Shown here: positions 11,136-21,558 of the stretch, in pieces | How positions within the stretch are numbered: the stretch's first letter is position 1 | Layout of the letters: each line of letters begins with the position of its first letter | DNA from: Maniola hyperantus | Taxonomy: Eukaryota; Arthropoda; Insecta; Lepidoptera; Nymphalidae | Direction of reading: 5' to 3' | NCBI RefSeq assembly: GCF_902806685.2 | Contig: NC_048550.1 | Location: 8,227,383-8,291,382, forward strand | DNA length: 64,000 nucleotides | Made by a program: the position numbers and the translations under genes | Notes under the pieces: model-generated | Told to the model about the DNA's origin: nothing | Database searches by the model: none | What the model saw: the letters and a program-made list of their open reading frames with translations, nothing else

Positions 11136-11269
11136 TAAATACGGCTGTCTTCGAGTGTGCACGTAAACAGAAGTCGCTGGAGGGAGATCACACGAGCCGC
11201 AGTAAAAGAGAATTCAAAGCGACATAATCACTCTGCTAAGTGTGAACGAATAACACGAAGAAGAAGCAA

Positions 11270-11375
11270 GACAAGGAACCTTTATAATTTCGTCCAGTTT
11301 GTCGGTCCGTCTGTCCATCTGTCCGACTGTCTGTTAATCGAGCTATTTAAAAAAAAACTATAAGAGCTGTATGGT
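11270..11375 (+). repeat. C-like microsatellite repeat (C3)
   Basis: GGAACCTTTATAATTTCGTC, GTCGGTCCGTCTGTCCATCT and AAACTATAAGAGCTGTA also appear, diverged, at 22678-22795. The GTCC/GTCT-rich tract is the C-family hallmark, but the termini are absent. Confidence 0.4.
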
Positions 11376-11612
11376 TAAAATTCAATAAGGCATTCTAAAC
11401 CTTAAAAGCGTGAATTGAAACGAAATTTTCAACAAAATTATGAGGTGTAGACAGTTTTTTTTTTATTTCAACAAAAAAAAATTTTTTTGATAAAAATTCC
11501 ACAATTTGATATTCTTCTGTCATATAATTCTTTTTTGAAAAAAAGTTCTTATTATTCGTGATCCTCGAAGCGAAGGCAAAGCTCATGAAAGGCGAGCGTT
11601 TTTCAAGTAGCG

Positions 11613-11790
11613 AAATGTAAATGTTTCGCCGAAGTCTCCAGTGACAGGTATAATTTAATTTCATTTAAGGGGAGGCAAGTTAATTATAAATTTAATTTAT
11701 GTGAGAGCTGATGTTAGGAGGGACCCTGTTTGTTATTCGTGAAGCCTGGTAATTTAGCGACTAGTCCTTGATACGCCGTGATTGCTCTGT
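11613..11790 (+). repeat. Repeat G, copy 2
   Basis: This is the partner of 127-275. It shares GTATAATTTAATTT, the TTAATTATAAATTTAATTTA block and the following GTGAGAGCTGA and GGGACCCTG motifs. Confidence 0.6.
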
Positions 11791-11944
11791 CAATTTTTAA
11801 AATAATTATTAAAATGTAAGTAGGTAGACCAATGCCGGGGTCATTCGCCAACTCAGTATCTAACAGCACTGAATGAAAGCCACCGAACTCATTTTGACAT
11901 TAGTTGGTTCTACATTGCTGTTTCACTGAGTGGTATTAAAATAT

Positions 11945-12085
11945 TTATTCGAAATATAGCTTGCATCTCGGGGAAAGACTTAGTTTACTTTTGGTGCCGG
12001 AAAATTTAAAGATTCCCGCGGGATTTTAAAACACCTATATCCACATAGATGAAGTCGCAGGCTTCTTCTACAAGTAGTTTATCAT
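11945..12085 (+). mobile_element. Helitron-like B element, 5'-truncated
   Basis: It contains ATAGCTTGCATCTCGGGGAA, CCGGAAAATTTAAAGATTCC and CGCGGGATTTTAAAACACCT, then GATGAAGTCGCAGGCTTC. The CTAG terminus is degraded. Confidence 0.6.
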
Positions 12086-12111
12086 TATATTTTAATTTGA
12101 GTGAACCGTCT

Positions 12112-12390
12112 AAATCTAGTGGTTAAGACGTTCGCCTCCTATTCGGGATGTCGTGGGTTCGATCCCGGGTCTGGAGTTTGTGCGTTATCAAATATAAAAA
12201 ACCACTTTCTTTAACGGCGAAGGAAACCTGCATGCCTAAGAGTTCTCCATAATGTTATTAAAGGTGTGTGAAGTCTACCAATCCGCACTTGGCCAGCAAG
12301 GCGGACTATGACCGTCTCATTCTGAGAGGAGACCTGTGCTCAGTAGTGGGCCGGCGATGAGTTGATCATGATGATGATGATGATCGAATT
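12112..12390 (+). mobile_element. SINE1, full length
   Basis: The head has a box-A-like TAGTGGTTAAGACG and a box-B GGGTTCGATCCCGGG, the internal RNA polymerase III promoter of a tRNA-derived SINE. The body has GCGAAGGAAACCTGCATGCC, CCAATCCGCACTTGGCCAGC and CATTCTGAGAGGAGACC. The 3' end is (GATGAT)n, which resembles the tail of the RTE-like LINE at 59841-59867. This is the best complete copy in the window. Confidence 0.85.
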
Positions 12391-12454
12391 TGTGACAATG
12401 TTGACCGTCAAACCTATCTCATGTTACAAGTGCTATGATATAATACTACACTTT

Positions 12455-12691
12455 CAAAAATCCCCGGCATCTCACCGTGAGCAATCCACTGAATGTAGAA
12501 AGCTTACCATAAATAACGTTTAGTGCTGGAGGAGAGGTGCTCAAATTGCTTTCACGTGATATATCCGGTATCCCGTAGTCCAAGTACGTTTAGCCATATT
12601 GAATTTTTTGAGCAAAAGATGGATACACCCGGTGTAATGTTTTTAAGGAGGGTCGTAAAGCGTCAACCTTAAATTGAGAAAGGTCGGGTAC
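12455..12691 (+). repeat. Repeat H, copy 2
   Basis: This is the partner of 8318-8562. It shares GTGAGCAATCCACTGA, CATAAATAACGTTTAGTGCT and GCTTTCACGTGATATATCC. Small insertions and deletions break any shared reading frame. Confidence 0.7.
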
Positions 12692-12721
12692 AAGCAATTC
12701 TTGCGAACCTTATGACTACAC

Positions 12722-12894
12722 ACAGTACGCGGCCGAAAGTAATGTACATCGACCTTTAGAAGATAGCAGTTTTGTAGAGCAATGTCTCTGTCGTTGAGAC
12801 CGACAAAACGTCATATAGGTATGAGAGACAGAGACAATGCTCTACAAAGCCGAAATGTCATTCTAAAGGTACATTACTTTCGGCCGCGTACTGT
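12722..12894. mobile_element. Foldback MITE-like element
   Basis: The ends are inverted repeats: ACAGTACGCGGCCGAAAGTA on the left and TACTTTCGGCCGCGTACTGT on the right. The complementarity continues inward (GTAGAGCAATGTCTCTGTC against GACAGAGACAATGCTCTAC), so nearly the whole element folds into one hairpin with a small loop. A target-site duplication is not clear. No ORF was found. It is non-autonomous and its superfamily is undetermined. Confidence 0.75.
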
Positions 12895-13015
12895 ACGCGT
12901 ATGTTATCTACGATTGCTTTTTTGACATGGCCGCAGGCGTTGTAGATTATATCTTTTAGCGGCTTGATTCTGGGTTGGATCAGTTAGGGAGCTATTCGTA
13001 TTTGTGTATTTGTTT

Positions 13016-13436
13016 TTAGGGTTCCGTACCTCAAAAGGAAAAACGGAACCCTTATAGGATCACTTTGTTGTCTGTCTGTCTGTCTGTCAAGAAACCTACA
13101 GGGTACTTCCCGTTGACCTAGAATCATGAAATTTGGCAGGTAGGTAGATCTTATAGCTGACTTTTGGGGAAAAATCTGAAAACCGTGAATAGGGTTAGAT
13201 CACACAAAAACTTTAAATTGTGGTCATGAACTAATAATTAGTATTTTCAAATTTCGAAGTGAGTGACTATATCAAATGGGGTATCATATGAAAGGTTTTC
13301 ACCTGTACATTCTAAAACAGATTTTTATTTATTTTTATGCATCATAGTTTTTGAAAAATCGCGCAAAATGTCGAAAAAATATGACTGTAGTACGGAACCC
13401 TCATTGCGCGAGCCTGACTCGCACTTGGCCGGTTTT
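13016..13436 (+). repeat. Repeat C, full-length reference copy
   Basis: It starts TTTTAGGGTTCCGTACCTCA, followed by a small hairpin with CGGAACCCTTATAGG. It continues through (GTCT)n at 13069-13088, GACCTAGAATCATGAAATTT and GGGGTATCATATGAAAGG. It ends with GTACGGAACCCTC, GAGCCTGACTCGCACTTGGC and a T run. GGGTTCCGTAC and its complement near the two ends give weak terminal symmetry. Other copies lie at 10085, 29695 and 60984. The class is not determined. Confidence 0.75.
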
Positions 13437-13704
13437 TTTTCAAATCTGGTCTTCCAAGAGACGACGGCTGCGGATAGGAAAGTTCAGTTCCATTTTAGCA
13501 CGCTCCGCATCCCGCGTTCTTGACGCGCGGGTGTAGCCGTAGCTTAACGCTTTTCTATGTTTTTTTTTTTGAAAAATGTATTTATACATTGCGTAGAAAT
13601 GGACAACTTGAGCCATGGATAATGTGACCTATGTGTGCGGATTAAGGTCACGCAAGGCGCTGCCTACCACTACACTACACTACTTTATTTATTTATTATT
13701 ATTT

Positions 13705-13902
13705 ATTTATTTATAAAAGGAAAAGGTGACTGACTGACTACCTGACTGACTGATCTATCAACGCACAGCTCAGACTACTGGACGGACGGCTGAAATTTGG
13801 CATGAAGATTGCTATTATGACGGAGACATTCGCTAAGAAAGGATTTTTGAAAGGTCTGAAATTTGTATAGTCCACGCGGATGAAGTCGCGGGAATAAGCT
13901 AG
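13705..13902 (+). mobile_element. Helitron-like A element
   Basis: The layout is AAAAGGAAAAGGTGAC, (TGAC)n, GATCTATCAACGCACAGCTC, CGCTAAGAAAGGATTTTTGA, then GCGGATGAAGTCGCGGGAAT and AGCTAG before T. The start lies in a TTTA-rich tract, so the TC terminus cannot be fixed. Confidence 0.7.
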
Positions 13903-13905
13903 TAA

Positions 13906-15555
13906 AATGTAGTATTAGAATAGTTAGTGCTTGTAGTATAGGTACAGTTGGACACTAAAACGAGTAAGTAAGCCTCAGGGAAATGACTTCCGCATCGCTT
14001 TTGGTTTAGTTAATCAATTTCAGCTCAGGTGGCTCAAGTTGGTTACATTGTATTAATTAATGTTTTGTACTAGAATAGTAATATCTCGTCGTCTAGTTAA
14101 GGCACTGTACGTGAGCTAGTTAAAATTGGAACAGAGTTAGTCTGGGAGAACCTAGTTGCAAATTGAGTTAACTTGATAGATTTGTAGAGTTTTATGTAGG
14201 ATATGAAGTCCTACAAGAGCTTAACGGAGGTACGACTCAACTATCGTAGGTACCTCTTTCTGGTAAGCATGAATAGGTCTTAAAATTCTCTCAATATCAA
14301 TATCAATATCAATCTCAATTACGTCTTGTTTATGTTACGGCTGAAATTCGAATTGCGGTTGCACCTAGTTTTAGCCAGCTACAACTAGGTACAGACTGTA
14401 GCAGTTGGTTAAACTTAGGTGTTTATCGGTTTGACAATAGGCTATGCCTGAAGACTCACTTCGTCGTTCCTCCATTCAGTTTCACCTAATCAAAAAATGC
14501 AATTGCAGTGCAAAATGAACATCAAACGGGCCAATAAAATTGTTTGTTAATCAAAATAAAATCAACATAATCTCAAAACTATATTAGCTATTGTATGTAT
14601 TTTTCTAGTGCGAAAAATAAAGGCACTATTCGACTATCCCATATAACTCTGCCTGCCTCTCACAAAGTCGACATTTTCTGGGACTGTCCTTTACACACTG
14701 CGGATTTCGCCTGTAGTGTGTCTATAACACAGTAATTATTGTGCAATTCTGTGCTGAATACATCGAATCGAATAGCTCAGCTAAATTTTGGTTCCAAACT
14801 AAAATACGATACTCGAGCCTTTAATAGGATGCTAGGTTAATACTGCCCTATTATGCATCGAAACGGAGTTCAGCTATGCGGCTTCGCAAATTTACTTCTA
14901 TTCGTACGTTGGGATGTCGTTGATCGTTTGACATTGCACTAAAGATGGGTACCTATTAATGCTACTTTTAAATTATTTTAATTTGGTGAAATTGTTTTTT
15001 GTTTTTCACAGTAATTTATTTTTAAATTTTCGCACTAATTACAATAGTTCGCTACAAATATTTAATTAGAAACTATGGTCAGCATCAATTATAGCGCTGA
15101 TATTTCGCAGACGCTTTTTCACGCAACGTGATTTAGCGATTTTCACACAAACTTACAATCGTTTGCTGCATAAATTTAACTAGATGTTTTTCTCTTTCTA
15201 ACAAGCACAGGTGCGGGTGTTCTCGTTCGCATCTCTTACACTCTTTGGCGTCTTTCACTATGCGTGTACGAAGTTTAAAAAATAAAGTAATGTAGGTACT
15301 GAGAAGAATGAAAATTTTTTTTTTTTGAGATTTTGCTTCATGATTTTTGATTTTTCACAGGCTACTTTAAGTAGCCAGATAACGTGTAAGGTAGCAAGTC
15401 TTGTGGTCACATTATTGTTGTGCTAAAAGGCTTTTCACATCCTAACTCTGAAATGGTCCATCTCTACATTGCACTAATGCCGACGCAAATCCGGCTCAGC
15501 GCTTTGCTGCGTGTTGGTAAATAACAGAACATAACTACCTAGATATCATAATATA
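13906..15555. other. Unassigned stretch
   Basis: No gene or recognised repeat was found. Two small symmetric pieces stand out: an imperfect inverted pair at about 14362-14424 (CACCTAGTTTTAGCC against GGTTAAACTTAGGTG) and a perfect 15-base GCTACTTTAAGTAGC at 15361-15375. Confidence 0.45.
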
Positions 15556-15581
15556 TAGGTAACTAATGGATTAGTTACCTA
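15556..15581. repeat. Perfect short hairpin
   Basis: TAGGTAACTAAT and ATTAGTTACCTA form a perfect 12-base stem with a two-base loop. No surrounding element was recognised. Confidence 0.6.
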
Positions 15582-15774
15582 CCTATTTGTGTTAGTTTGG
15601 CCTAAACATATTCTATTACACGGATAAGTGGCTTGTGGCTTAGTGCATTCTATTGTAGCGGCTTAACGGAATGATGATCCTAATTTACCTAGATCTGATA
15701 TATTATTGTGTTTAGAGCATATTGTATTGTGTCCATAGATGAAAAAATAATAACTTAATTTGGATTATTAGTTG

Positions 15775-15965
15775 GAAATCACTACCCATACTATGAATAC
15801 GAAAGTGTGTTTGTTTGTTGGTTTATTTGATTGTCCTTCAATAACGTCTCAACGGAGCAACCTGGAGAGTGTCATAGGACACTTTTTATCCCGGAAAATC
15901 AAACATTTCCCACGGAATTTTCAAAAACCTAAATCCACGCGAACGAAGTCGCGAGCGTAATAACA
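15775..15965 (+). mobile_element. Helitron-like B element
   Basis: It runs from CCATACTATGAATACGAAAG through TTTGTTTGTTGG, CCTTCAATAACGTCTCAACG, GAGTGTCATAGGACACTTTT and TCCCGGAAAATCAAACA to GCGAACGAAGTCGCGAGCGT. The last bases are decayed (TAATAA in place of CTAG). Confidence 0.7.
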
Positions 15966-16825
15966 TATATTAAATTCTTTAAGATTTTGTATTGCTTTTC
16001 TTTTTTAGTAATTCTAAGTTCCCCCACATGTACATGCTCATACAATAAGGAATTTCATCATCATGATGGATGATTATAATAATACTTATTATATCTAGTG
16101 CAATAGAGAAAAAGAAAAATTAGAAGTGTCTAGCGTGACCAGAATCTATTAGATCATTAATTAGCCTAATAATTCAAATTCTTCATTTACAGTCAGTATT
16201 ATAAAAGTTCTGGGTTCACGAAACCGATTACTTACATATAATATACTTACTTATAAATCAAGAATGGTTTAACATTGTTTGAACTTTCAACATTTCAAGA
16301 TAATAGGCAATTTTCACGAAGATCCTTGCTCAGTACACAGTGGGATAGCTTGTTCAATGTACCTAAACAATTACCATATTTTCAACTTAAAATATTTTGG
16401 CCCTTTAGAGATTTTAATTATGATTTCAGCGTACATAATTTTCCCGCAGACATGTTTTGCTTTTTTAATTTAGTTACACGATAAAGACGTCGTGTTTCCG
16501 GTAAATTTACTTTTTTACTCCTATTCTCTACTACGGGCGTACATATTAAAGACCTTAATTTTGTTTTTAATCGACTTTAAAAATAGGAGGATGGTTCTAA
16601 ATTCGACGCTTATTTTTTATATTGTTACTCCATACCATTCCACTCCATTTGTCAACAACGCAATAGTATCTACGCTTGACTTGTCGGGATGATTTAATTA
16701 TTTAATTTACACTTGTTATTATTTGAAAGATCGTACAGAGTCAAGTTGGTACTATTTAAAAGTGAAGATGAAGAAGAAGTATACAATGATTTCAGTGTAC
16801 TCTCTCCGTTTTGACCCTTCTTTTT
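15966..16825. other. Unassigned A+T-rich stretch
   Basis: Several overlapping 60-70 codon forward frames lie at 16275-16692. None has a recognisable domain, and base composition does not change across them. I see no gene. Confidence 0.5.
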
Positions 16826-16827
16826 TA

Positions 16828-17112
16828 TCATGATCAAACCATTACCGGCCCACTACTGAGCCGGGTCTCCTCTCAGAGTAAGAGGGGCTTAGGCCACAGT
16901 CTGCCACGCTGACTCAATGCGGATTGGCAGACTTTAAAAATCTTTGAGAACATGGAGAACTCTCAGGCATGCAGGTTTCATTCACCGTTAAAGCAAGTGA
17001 TATTTAAATGTTTTAAAAACGCACATAACAAAAAAGTTACTGATGCGTGCCCGGGATCGAACTCCCGACCTCCCGAAAAGAAGGCGGACGTCTCAACCAC
17101 TTTCACCGCTTC
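16828..17112 (-). mobile_element. SINE1, near full length
   Basis: Reading on this strand from 17112: box A is weak (GGTTGAGACG), box B is GGGTTCGATCCCGGG at 17046-17063 (complement), and the body has GTTCTCCATG and CTGCCAATCCGCAT. It ends with the CATGAT-type tail at 16828. The open frames on both strands here are produced by the SINE and are not genes. Confidence 0.8.
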
Positions 17113-17149
17113 TTTATTTAGAATAATAATTAAGCAAGATAATAAGACT

Positions 17150-17318
17150 GAAATATTTAAGAGACCAGCTGTGACAAGGTTTTTCAATTTTGCCCAACCT
17201 AGGATAATGAGAAATCTTTGTTTAAAGCTCTCTGTAATATTAAAATCATGCCCCTGTAGCTCATTTTTCATACAATTTTACGCGTCATGATTTTCATAAC
17301 AGCGCTTTCGTCTGGGTT
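17150..17318 (-). repeat. Repeat V, copy 2
   Basis: This is the inverted partner of 9325-9490. On the given strand it reads CCTAGGATAATGAGAAATCT and ACGCGTCATGATTTTCATAA. It follows SINE1 closely. Confidence 0.65.
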
Positions 17319-17596
17319 GTATAAAATATTAAAGGGTCAGTTTTAAACATATTAGTTAATCCTATACGACTAGCATAACGGATAGCGTAATTTATTTCGG
17401 GCGAATTCGGCTTTGTACCAAATCTTGTAAATTTTATCCACTTAAATGATTAAGCACATTTTTACTCAAACAGTAAGTCCACCACAGAATATTAGTAATT
17501 CTATGGTCATTTCAATTAATTATTTTCGTTTCTTTTTACATGACTTAATTATTTTAAACTACATTGTAAATTGATAAAATTATATTTTTGACAATA

Positions 17597-17693
17597 AATT
17601 TCAGTTAATGGCGGAGGACCGTGTTTGGTGGCGCGCTCTTGGAAAGGCCTATGTCCAGCAGTGGACGCAAACAGGCTGATGGATTGGATTGGA
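17597..17693 (+). mobile_element. RTE-like LINE, extreme 3' end
   Basis: The product fragment ...EDRVWWRALGKAYVQQWTQTG ends in TGA and matches the last codons of the copy at 59448-59867. A (GGATT)n-like tail follows. The truncation is severe, leaving fewer than 30 codons. Confidence 0.65.
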
Positions 17694-17728
17694 TTGGAAA
17701 TTTCAGTTGGACCAAACTTATTCAAAAC

Positions 17729-17940
17729 AAGCTCATGCTCGCGACGTCGTCTGCGTGAACTGCATAAATTTCAACCATTGAACGGGTTGAATTTTCAGAA
17801 ATCCCTTAGCCGATGCCTACATCATAATAGCTATCTGCATGCGAAACAGCAGCCCAATCCATCCAATGGTTTAAGCTGTACGTTGATAGATTAATCAGTC
17901 AGTCAGCCAGTCAGTGACGTTTTCCTTTTATATATTTAGG
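17729..17940 (-). mobile_element. Helitron-like A element, diverged
   Basis: It reads CTCATGCTCGCGACGTCGTC, AACGGGTTGAATTTTCAGAA, CATAATAGCTATCTGCATGC and a short CAGTCAGTCAG tract, and ends TTTTCCTTTTATATATTTA. The CTAG end is mutated. Confidence 0.7.
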
Positions 17941-18104
17941 GGAAAATCTAATTTTCTATAAGTTTCTCATGAAAGTAGGAAGTAATAATTCTTATTACAC
18001 CTCAGACTTTTCTCAGTAATCTACACTAGTGGCAATAGTTACTAATTGGCTTGAAAATTCCATGAAACTGATTATAATACTTGCACCTCAGACCTGGGCG
18101 CGTT

Positions 18105-18236
18105 TGGAACCCTCGTAGCTTTAGTTTTAAGTTTGCGTAATAATTATCACCACTATATCTTAGAAATCCAACATCTGACCATCAAAAAGAGTTATTAATT
18201 AACCTATTTTGAATAAATCATTTGACTTTTGACTTT
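18105..18236 (+). repeat. Repeat Q (LINE-3'UTR-like)
   Basis: CGTAGCTTTAGTTTTAAGTT and GAATAAATCATTTGACTTTTG recur inverted at 37070-37200. The (TTGACTT)n-like 3' end recalls 3' ends of some insect LINEs that lack poly(A). This is inference from the motif only. Confidence 0.5.
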
Positions 18237-18679
18237 TTTGCACTACGTATAGTGAATATATGAACACTTCAGCAAAATAAAGTTTGTTTATGGTAAGCTT
18301 ATTGCCCTACAATTGCACAGCATTTTATAGAATGTGTTTAAGAAAATAAATATCTTTGTTTATTAAAGCTAAATGCACATTTTGCTGTACCGTATACACT
18401 ATTTATCAGGAAAATGGGGCAGGAAAATCGTACGCTTCATGTTATGGTGCATACAAGAGTGCAATTAGCTTTAAACTAGCTATGGATAGGTCTAGGTTTT
18501 TATATTTTCATTTATCTTATGCAAAGCGCATCTGCTATAATATTATTTTCTTTTCTCTACTCTAAATACTTATCTATTACTTACCTACTGTATTTCTATG
18601 CTTACCTAGTAAAAAATTGTCTATCGTAATGCTATCGTATTCACCTACTTCTTTCTTTTTTAGTGAATTTTAATGAAGT

Positions 18680-18912
18680 ATTCACCAGTTTTTAGGATTC
18701 CGTATCCTTCGCTGTCCGTCCGACCATCCGTTCGTCCGTCCGTCTGTCTGTCAGCGGGCTGTATCTCGTGAACCGTAATAGGTAGAGAGTTGAAATTGTC
18801 ACAGAATGTGTATTTCAATATGGCCGCTATAAAAAAAAGAAAATGTTATTTCTTGTTCGAAGGTACGAAACCTTTCATATACGAGTCTGATTCGCACTTG
18901 ACGGATTTTTTT
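18680..18912 (+). repeat. Repeat C variant (C2), full length
   Basis: It starts CCAGTTTTTAGGATTCCGTA and carries a GTCCGTCCGTCTGTCTGTC tract and GAACCGTAATAGGTAGAGAG. It ends GAGTCTGATTCGCACTTGAC, then a T run. This copy shows the complete C2 layout. Confidence 0.7.
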
Positions 18913-18947
18913 AAATATTTTACGAGGAAGATTCCTGCTAAAATACT

Positions 18948-19105
18948 ATTAATTAATATTATAAAAACGAAAAATATTTACTTCTTGGTTTGTCCTTCAA
19001 TGAAATCGCAACTGAATAACGGATCAACGATTTGGCATGGATATAGTTGAAGATCTGAAGTTCCCCGGGATTTTTAAAACCTTAATCCACGCAGACAAAG
19101 GCGCG
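18948..19105 (+). mobile_element. Helitron-like B element, degraded
   Basis: AATATTATAAAAACGAAAAA, GTTTGTCCTTCAATGAAATC and CCACGCAGACAAAGGCGCGC follow the B order. The end is decayed. Confidence 0.55.
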
Positions 19106-19579
19106 CGCGTCAACGTCTAGGTAAGCTCTCACATGCAATGCTGGACGAATCAGCTGTTCATAGGTTTAATGAGAAGTAAATTGTTTCTATTCTAAGCAGA
19201 AATGCACAACGAGACACAAGCAGCGTAATCAGTGAAAAGTTAAAACAAATGGCGAACAAGATAATAATAATCAGTACAAAAGAAATCTGCGAATGAAAGG
19301 GCGGACTTTTTCTTTGATTTGTCCTTCTGTTCGTGTAAATGAAGCGCCATTTGTAGATTACTATCTCGCCTCGAGATAATGGCTCTTCGTCCTTGGAACC
19401 AGCTCGTTTTCATTTTTCATAGATTAATTAAAATATTCTTTTGGTCTTTTCACCTTTGTGCTGCTCCGGCTCCGTTGTTCGTTTAAACTTTCCACGTGAA
19501 TATATTTTTTGGGTAATGTTTAAATTTATTTATTGTCGTGTTTTGCTGCCTTTCTGCGCATGTTAATATATAATGTACC

Positions 19580-19746
19580 TATAAGTCCCGCAAATTGCTA
19601 ATGCGTGGCCGCCATTTTAGTGACGTCAGCAATAGACTGAAGTTTCGAGCTGATGGTATATTTTTATTTCGGCTGACGTCAAAATGACGTTATTTCGATG
19701 TTAATGAGACATGGTTCCAGCGCAATAGCAATTTGCGGGACTTATA
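19580..19746. mobile_element. M element: TIR MITE with TA duplication
   Basis: The ends are TAAGTCCCGCAAATTGCTA and TAGCAATTTGCGGGACTTA, perfect inverted repeats, flanked on both sides by TA (19580-19581 and 19745-19746). The element proper is 163 bases. A second copy in opposite orientation is at 25974-26131. TA duplication with short TIRs suggests mobilisation by a Tc1/mariner-type transposase, which is inference. No ORF. Confidence 0.8.
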
Positions 19747-20523
19747 ACATTAGATAGGCAGGTAAAGGAAAAACTGGCACCTCGACGACCCCACTTACTG
19801 TACTTTGCCATCACAGCCTCGTTCGTTGCTTCACAGGGTGAATCACAGACAGGTGAGGTTCACTAAGGCGAACATGATGTTGGTGCGGCCCATTACATCT
19901 CATCGGATGCTCAAGACAAGAAGGGCAAAGTGGGCGTAGGAACGCGGACTTCACCTAGGTGGGATAAGTTATAAGTAAGCACGCCATACATAAATGTCAA
20001 AATGTAAAAGAGGCTTATTTATTATTACGTAGCCTAAGCTAAGTAAAAAGAAGCATTTATATATTATGTGTGATATATTTTGCTGCGTGTGTCGTGGGTG
20101 CTTAATTGATTCAAGAAAACCCTTTATAGATGCATTCATAATTTTCACATTGGTTTTCTTTGGTTGATAATGCAGTGAGCTTTGAGATCCTTCTGCATAC
20201 AGCACGACGAATACCTCAGATATTATGTCAACCACGCTGTTAAAACTACGATCTCTTCGATTTCTTTTCATTTTCGATAGTCTACTTAACGAACTTATTC
20301 TCTAATCAAGCAAAAGTTTTCGTTAAAGTTGTTAGGTACATAGTTTAAAAACTTAAATTCGTCAAAGAGGCTTAAACTTTATAATCACTCCATAGTTAGG
20401 AACTTTGGCATGTGCATAATGTGTATAAACTAAACATTTCGAGCAAGTTGTGACGAGGTACGCTTTGGCGACCGCCCAGGGCGCGCTTCCGCCTCGAAGA
20501 ATTCGCCTGGCAAGCCCGGAGTC

Positions 20524-21127
20524 AGGCTGCTTTTCCACCAGAGTTGTGCTATGCTACGTTGCTATGGATGTGTATGATATCCTTTAATCATTTTCAATTT
20601 ATGAGCCTCAATAGCTCAACCGGTAAAGGAGTGGACTGAAAACCGAAAGATCGACGGTTCAAGCCCCGCCCGTTGCACTATTGTCGTACCTACTCCTAGC
20701 ACAAGCCTCACGCTTAGTTGGAGAGGAAAAGGGAATATTAGTCATTTAACATGGCTAATATTCTTTGTTTAAAAAAAAACTCCACTATAGCTTAGCATTG
20801 GTGGAAACGGGTTCAACGAAGCTATGTTTTTTTTTATTGAGGGATGCGTGCTATAGATGAGAGCTATGAATGGGAGCTACGGATGCGCGAGTGGTGTACC
20901 TAGCCACACGAGTGACCTATCCCCGTGCTCTCCCTAACGTCGATCGCTTGGCTCGAGCCGCGCATCTAGCTCGCACAGCTATCTCGCTGCGGTGCATCTT
21001 CGTAGTATATCTTCCCCACTCCGCTACACCGCTTAGCATTAGTGGAAACGGTCACATAGTTTCGAAGCTTAGTTTTGACCTCCTCACTTCATAGCTGCAT
21101 AGCACATCTCTGGTGGAAAGGCAGCCT
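20524..21127. mobile_element. TIR element (MITE-like), about 604 bp
   Basis: The left end AGGCTGCTTTTCCACCAGAG and the right end CTCTGGTGGAAAGGCAGCCT are inverted repeats extending about 31 bases, through GTGCTATGC. It interrupts a K repeat. The target duplication cannot be resolved because the K copies differ at the joint. The interior carries a SINE3 copy and a GC-richer segment with two GGTGGAAACGG-like repeats near 20800 and 21040. No transposase ORF. Confidence 0.75.
20600..20779 (+). mobile_element. SINE3, tRNA-Phe-like head
   Basis: The head reads GCCTCAATAGCTCAACCGG, then GGACTGAAAACCGAAAGAT with a GAA anticodon position, and box B GGTTCAAGCCC. It resembles tRNA-Phe but the acceptor arms do not pair, so it is a SINE and not a tRNA gene. 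The body has TTGGAGAGGAAAAGGGAATA and CATGGCTAATATTC, shared with 33619-33770, then an A run. Confidence 0.75.
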
Positions 21128-21373
21128 TACGCTTAAAGTTCATAAATGACACCGGAGAGACTGCGATAATTTACAGGCTAATGCCAAAGTTTGGGCTAGC
21201 TTGAAATTTTTCCCTCGGTAGAAGCATTTTTTCCAAGCTTTTGTGACCAACAGCTATGTTAGATAGTAAGTAGGTAAGTAAAGAAAATTTTGGATAGAAC
21301 CAGGCGTTATTTTGCGGAATTCCATGATATACAAACAACTGACCAATAAAAGTGGAAGCTATTGATTGGAAGC

Positions 21374-21558
21374 ATCATCATCAACCGTGAGACGTCCACA
21401 GCTGGACATAGGTCTCTTGTAGGGACTTCCACACGCCACGGTCTTGCGCCGCCTCAATTCAGTGGCTCGCTGCGACTCGTCTGATGCCGTCCGTCCACCT
21501 AGTGGGGGTTCTTCCAACACTGCCGGTTACTCTAGTTCTCATACGAATCTCCTCCGGA
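21374..21558 (-). mobile_element. RTE-like LINE, 3' fragment
   Basis: On the given strand it starts with the CATCATCATC tail, then GAGACGTCCACAGCTGGACA and CCACTAGGTGGACGG-type coding complement (TWVDGRHQTS region, broken). The order matches the end of the copy at 59448-59867, though with small deletions. Confidence 0.65.

Larger units (their letters stand above)
20442..21235 (-). repeat. Repeat K, split by a TIR element
   Basis: Two pieces, 20442-20523 and 21128-21235, together match on the reverse strand the K copies at 40567-40780 and 41907-42112. The left piece has GGCGACCGCCCAGGGC and GAATTCGCC; the right has AAAGTTCATAAATGACACCG and GATAATTTACAGGCTAATG. The gap in K is filled by the TIR element listed next. 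Confidence 0.7.

Noticed and set aside
12115..12180. tRNA gene at a GGGTTCGATCCCGGG box B
   Set aside because: Same reason: it belongs to the SINE1 family, which recurs about a dozen times with a fixed 3' body.
20605..20675. tRNA-Phe gene
   Set aside because: The anticodon loop and box B are present, but the acceptor arms do not pair and a SINE body follows. It is a SINE head.
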